64,000 nt of DNA from NCBI GenBank assembly GCA_020555865.1, contig JAJCJJ010000007.1, forward strand, positions 62,001-126,000. The letters are read 5' to 3'. Made by a program: the position numbers and the translations under genes. Source of the stretch: a bacterium 210917-DFI.7.65 (GTDB taxonomy: Bacteria; Bacillota; Clostridia; Oscillospirales; Oscillospiraceae). Below are positions 61,833 to 64,000 of the stretch, piece after piece. The notes beneath the pieces are model-generated. The model ran no database searches and was not told the DNA's origin. It saw nothing but the letters and a program-made list of their open reading frames with translations. The first letter of the stretch is position 1, and the number at the start of each line of letters is the position of its first letter.

Positions 61833-64000
61833 ATGGAAAGACAACAGCGCCCGCCTCGCAGAGCGGCGTCAGGCAGGGACCATCGAAATTATACACAGCA
61901 TCCCCGGCAAAGCCAGGGGAAGAAAGGCGGCACCGGATTCATTCTCAAGACGCTGGTGCTGATCGTGCTTTGCACGGGTGTGATCTTTACAGGGATTTTT
62001 GCTGTGTATGTGGCCACCTGCGTGATTCCCAATGCCCATGTGGATGTTTCTGAAATTTCCATGGATCAAAGTTCTGTGATTTTTTATGAGAACAGCGAGG
62101 GAGAATGGGAAGAGCTGGAAACGCTGCATGGCGGAAAGAACAGTATTTGGGCCGATTATGAAACAATGCCAAAGTACTTGTCCTATGCTGCTGTGGCTAT
62201 TGAGGACAAGCGTTTTTATTCCCACCACGGCGTGGACTGGCCCCGCACGGCCAAAGCGGTGATCAATCTTTTCACCCACGCAGAGTCTACTTTCGGCGGC
62301 AGTACGCTGACCCAGCAGACGATCAAAAACATCACCGGCGATAAGGAAGGCACGGTCAAGCGCAAGATCACGGAAATTTTCCGCGCGCTGGATTTTGAGA
62401 AGACGCATTCCAAGGAAGATATTTTGGAGCTGTATCTGAATAATATCTACCTGGGTCACAGTTGCTACGGTGTGAAAACCGCCGCGCAGACCTATTTCGG
62501 CAAGGATGTGTCTGAACTGACCATTGCAGAATGCGCGGACTTGATCGGCATTACAAACAATCCTTCGCTTTACGACCCCTATAATACGGAAAAAACCCTG
62601 CAGAACAATCTGAACCGCAAAGATACCATTCTGCAAGAAATGTATACGCAGGGATATATCACGGAAGCCGAGTACAACGAGGCCAAAGCACAGGAGTTGG
62701 TGTTCACCACCGGCGAAGACAGCGAAGATGATTCGCAGTACTACTCCTGGTTTGTGGATCAGGTCATCTCCGATGTAATCAACGATCTGCAGGAAGAAAA
62801 GGGCTACAGTGAGGCTACCGCCACGCAGATGGTCTATTACGGCGGACTGAATATTTACTGCACGCAGAAGATGGACGTGCAGAAATGTGTGGACGAAGTC
62901 TATAATAACCGGGAAAACCTGCCTTATTCTTCGAAAGGTTATGATATGCAGTCGGCCATTACGGTCATTGATCCCTACACCGGCAATGTGGTGGCTATGG
63001 CCGGTGCCATCGGCGAAAAGACCGGAAGCCGTCTGTTTAACTATGCCACGGCTCGTCGGCAGTGCGGCAGTGCGATCAAGCCCATTTCGGTGTATGCCCC
63101 TGCGCTGGATAAAGGTGTGATCACCCCCGCCTCCGTGATCGACGATGCGCCGGTGCGTGCGTTGGGCGGAAAGGCATGGCCGGTCAACTCGCACTCGTAT
63201 TTTGACGGTCTGGTGAGCGTGGACGAAGCCATTGCCGAGTCGCTGAACACCTGCGCTGTGCGGGTGGTGGAAGAGCTGGGCGTGAAGGAATCCTACAATT
63301 ATATGACCGACAAGCTGGGCTTTACCACGCTGGTATCGGATACCGACAATCCCAAGCAAAACGATATCAACTCGGCGTCTATGGGTCTGGGCGGCCTGAC
63401 CCGCGGCGTCAGCACTGTGGAAATGGCGGCGGCTTATGCGGCGTTTGTCAACCAGGGTGTGTACAACGAACCGCGTACCTACAGCAAGGTGACGGACCAG
63501 GACGGCAAAACGGTGATCGACAATACGGGCGATTCCTGGGTAGCCATGAAAGAGACGACCGCCTATTTCATGAACAAATACCTGCGCCAGGTGGTTACCA
63601 GCGGCACTGGCGGCAGCGCTGGTTTCTCAGGCATGACCGTCGCCGGTAAAACCGGTACCACGACCGATAATTACGACCGCTATTTTGTGGGGTATACACC
63701 TTATTATGTAGCGGCGGTTTGGACCGGCTACGAGGTCAACGTCAAAATCAATGCCTCCGGCAACCCCTCGGCAAAGCTTTTCCGCCAGGTGATGAGCAAG
63801 ATCCATGCCAATCTTCCGAATAAGAGCTTTTTCTCGGTGGACGGCGGATTGACATCGGTAAAGGTCTGTATGGACTGCGGCAATCTGGCTTCCGACCTGT
63901 GTGCACAGGACATCCGCGGCAGCAGGGTGAAAACGGTGGAGGTGGCCTCCGGAACGGCGCCTACGGCGGTGTGTACCTGTCATGTGGCTGTTGACTGGTG
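61833..64000 (+). CDS. Class A penicillin-binding protein (partial, runs off window)
   Basis: At least 722 residues; the frame is open at the right edge. A basic cytoplasmic N-terminus, a membrane helix (residues about 42-65), a glycosyltransferase 51 domain with AIEDKRFYSHHGVDW (catalytic Glu near residue 124) and GGSTLTQQTIKN, then a transpeptidase with active Ser413 in SAIK, SLN at 470-472 and KTG at 606-608. It polymerises and cross-links peptidoglycan (PBP1A-like). After the KTG part there is a Cys-containing tail (VCMDCGNLASDLC, CTCH). The ATG at 61833 follows AAGGAGGG. Confidence 0.94.
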   Translation, partial: MERQQRPPRRAASGRDHRNYTQHPRQSQGKKGGTGFILKTLVLIVLCTGVIFTGIFAVYVATCVIPNAHVDVSEISMDQSSVIFYENSEGEWEELETLHGGKNSIWADYETMPKYLSYAAVAIEDKRFYSHHGVDWPRTAKAVINLFTHAESTFGGSTLTQQTIKNITGDKEGTVKRKITEIFRALDFEKTHSKEDILELYLNNIYLGHSCYGVKTAAQTYFGKDVSELTIAECADLIGITNNPSLYDPYNTEKTLQNNLNRKDTILQEMYTQGYITEAEYNEAKAQELVFTTGEDSEDDSQYYSWFVDQVISDVINDLQEEKGYSEATATQMVYYGGLNIYCTQKMDVQKCVDEVYNNRENLPYSSKGYDMQSAITVIDPYTGNVVAMAGAIGEKTGSRLFNYATARRQCGSAIKPISVYAPALDKGVITPASVIDDAPVRALGGKAWPVNSHSYFDGLVSVDEAIAESLNTCAVRVVEELGVKESYNYMTDKLGFTTLVSDTDNPKQNDINSASMGLGGLTRGVSTVEMAAAYAAFVNQGVYNEPRTYSKVTDQDGKTVIDNTGDSWVAMKETTAYFMNKYLRQVVTSGTGGSAGFSGMTVAGKTGTTTDNYDRYFVGYTPYYVAAVWTGYEVNVKINASGNPSAKLFRQVMSKIHANLPNKSFFSVDGGLTSVKVCMDCGNLASDLCAQDIRGSRVKTVEVASGTAPTAVCTCHVAVDW

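Noticed and set aside
61869..63359. Minus-strand ORF across the PBP gene
   Set aside because: Antisense of a clear class A PBP with conserved catalytic motifs on the plus strand.

Overview
The window looks like chromosome of a spore-forming, low-redox Clostridia species with fairly high GC (roughly 55-60% in core genes), probably Oscillospirales and perhaps Butyricicoccaceae. The evidence is the Firmicute core gene set (smc-ftsY, smpB/tmRNA, nadD-yqeK, LCP, rsfS, addAB), spoIIR with a sigma-F-type promoter, Rex, DarA, an iron-dependent alcohol dehydrogenase, and consensus TTGACA/TATAAT promoters with 17-bp spacers. The species call is inference only; the sequence carries no 16S gene.

Layout. 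1-2.2 kb: an AT-rich accessory segment next to the tmRNA gene, with a serine recombinase and a proteasome-like Ntn-hydrolase candidate. 2.2-5.1 kb: tmRNA, a cyclophilin, SmpB, a TepA-like ClpP relative and the c-di-AMP receptor DarA. 5.4-18 kb: a long forward run of housekeeping genes (smc, ftsY, rph, rdgB, yhbY, a nadD-yqeK fusion, an LCP ligase with a 42-bp repeat tail, rsfS, leuS, rpsU). 18-24.9 kb: YqeG, an SLH protein, Rex, a CNNM transporter, tRNA-Arg and small membrane proteins. 25-28 kb: a Na+/H+-antiporter-like gene behind a structured leader, then an ECF sigma / anti-sigma pair. 28.4-31.7 kb: poorly recognised secreted and membrane proteins, some AT-rich. 31.8-46 kb: aminotransferase, DUF1015, ispE, spoIIR, addB-addA, rpmE, hflX, yigZ. 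46-50.8 kb: MarR-MATE operon, a HTH/PBP-like regulator, an orphan PduB-type microcompartment shell gene and a divergent 5'-nucleotidase-like lipoprotein. 51-56.6 kb: EF-P, modABC on the minus strand, a SecD-like lipoprotein, tcdA. 56.6-64 kb: PrsA-type foldase, alcohol dehydrogenase, a divergent flavoprotein/MerR pair, a 6S-RNA-like transcription unit, DUF1292 and a class A PBP cut by the window end.

How they fit together. tmRNA and SmpB lie close together on the same strand and form the ribosome-rescue system. The smc-to-rpsU run covers chromosome organisation, membrane targeting, RNA/nucleotide quality control, NAD synthesis, wall polymer attachment and translation. The HTH/PBP-like regulator and modABC may form a molybdate circuit. 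The MarR/MATE and MerR/flavoprotein pairs are local sensor-effector modules with visible operators.

The items most worth a second look are: (i) the standalone proteasome-like protein, whose promoter position implies a start that exposes an N-terminal Ser; (ii) a single PduB-like shell protein gene with its own promoter and terminator and no other microcompartment genes in view; (iii) a candidate 6S RNA with a strand-diagnostic closing stem; (iv) a compact structured leader before the antiporter; (v) the ECF sigma factor and its neighbouring unknown secreted proteins.
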